Positions 4,740 through 5,071 of a stretch of DNA of 5,071 nt are shown piece by piece. The notes beneath the pieces are model-generated. The model saw only the letters and a program-made list of their open reading frames with translations. It searched no databases and was not told the origin of the DNA. The DNA lies in the NCBI GenBank assembly GCA_002404215.1, contig DHJG01000085.1, positions 1 to 5,071 on the forward strand, in the 5' to 3' direction. The translations under genes were made by a program, and so were the position numbers. Every line of letters starts with the position of its first letter. Positions within the stretch are counted from its first letter, which is position 1. This stretch comes from Desulfosporosinus sp. UBA4726 (GTDB taxonomy: Bacteria; Bacillota; Desulfitobacteriia; Desulfitobacteriales; Desulfitobacteriaceae).

Positions 4740-4814
4740 TGGGGTGTCGCCAAGCGGTAAGGCACCAGACTTTGACTCTGGCATTCGTAGGTTCGAATCC
4801 TCCCACCCCAGCCA
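4740..4814 (+). tRNA. tRNA-Gln (TTG)
   Basis: The acceptor TGGGGTG pairs perfectly with CACCCCA, then discriminator G and CCA. The U1-A72 first pair and G73 fit glutamine tRNA. Anticodon TTG lies at 4772-4774 in the loop CTTTGAC. It is the intact counterpart of the remnant at 3543-3606. Confidence 0.96.
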
Positions 4815-4820
4815 AAAAAC

Positions 4821-4897
4821 GGGCCATTAGCTCAGTTGGCTAGAGCACCTGACTTTTAATCAGGGTGTCCCGCGTTCGAGTCGCGGATGGCCCACCA
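4821..4897 (+). tRNA. tRNA-Lys (TTT)
   Basis: The acceptor GGGCCAT pairs with ATGGCCC, then A and CCA. The anticodon stem CCTGA/TCAGG holds the loop CTTTTAA with anticodon TTT at 4855-4857. It follows tRNA-Gln after six bases and is the intact counterpart of the remnant at 3610-3683. Confidence 0.96.
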
Positions 4898-4905
4898 AGT
4901 AATTT

Positions 4906-4980
4906 GCGGGTGTAACTCAGCGGTAGAGTGTCACCTTGCCAAGGTGAAAGTCGCGAGTCCGAATCTCGTCACCCGCTCCA
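4906..4980 (+). tRNA. tRNA-Gly (GCC)
   Basis: The acceptor GCGGGTG pairs with CACCCGC, then discriminator T and CCA, as is usual for glycine tRNA in bacteria. Anticodon GCC lies at 4938-4940 in the loop TTGCCAA. Confidence 0.96.
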
Positions 4981-4989
4981 AAAAAATAT

Positions 4990-5066
4990 GCGCTCGTAGC
5001 CCAGCTGGATAGAGCGTCTGACTACGAATCAGAAGGCCGTGGGTTCGAATCCCTCCGAGCGCACCA
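4990..5066 (+). tRNA. tRNA-Arg (ACG)
   Basis: The acceptor GCGCTCG pairs with CGAGCGC, then A and CCA. Anticodon ACG lies at 5024-5026 in the loop CTACGAA; its first base is normally converted to inosine so that it reads CGU, CGC and CGA. No terminator follows within the last five bases, so the array probably continues past the window. Confidence 0.96.
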
Positions 5067-5071
5067 AAAAA

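Overview
The window looks like a chromosomal piece of a low-GC, Gram-positive-type anaerobe (Firmicutes; my best guess is the Desulfosporosinus/Desulfitobacterium side of Clostridia). This rests on AT-rich intergenic DNA, strong AGGAGG-type ribosome binding sites, sigma-A-like promoters (TTGACA/TATACT), CCA encoded in every intact tRNA gene, and a TauE/SafE permease beside a DUF1847 protein. The genus is inference; the sequence does not prove it.

Left part (1-3340) is protein coding, all on the + strand. After about 280 bases with no convincing gene comes a Crp/Fnr-family regulator (281-949), closed by a very long near-perfect hairpin (961-1022). A 250-base leader with several short inverted repeats and a possible promoter precedes three closely spaced genes: a small two-helix membrane protein (start corrected to 1277), a TauE/SafE-type permease (start corrected to 1725) and a cysteine-rich DUF1847 protein (2698-3291). 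Gaps of 19 and 34 bases and a good terminator at 3306-3340 argue for one operon. The simplest reading is that the regulator controls transport of a small anion, probably a sulfur compound, with the DUF1847 protein as a soluble metal- or redox-linked partner. The substrate is not shown by the sequence.

Right part (3341-5071) is a tRNA region with two transcription units. Unit 1 has a promoter (3367-3395), initiator tRNA-fMet, decayed remnants of tRNA-Gln and tRNA-Lys, tRNA-Leu(GAG), and a terminator (3871-3914). Unit 2 has an excellent promoter (4102-4130) followed by Glu(TTC), Val(TAC), Asp(GTC), Tyr(GTA), a second fMet, Gln(TTG), Lys(TTT), Gly(GCC) and Arg(ACG); no terminator follows before the right edge, so the array probably continues. 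There are 11 intact tRNA genes and two pseudo-tRNAs.

The most notable point is that fMet-spacer-Gln-Lys of unit 2 is an intact paralogue of fMet-spacer-psiGln-psiLys in unit 1. The fMet copies are identical base for base while Gln and Lys in unit 1 have decayed, and a hairpin in the spacer is kept in both copies with one compensatory pair change. No CRISPR array, insertion sequence, phage gene or obviously new defence system is visible.
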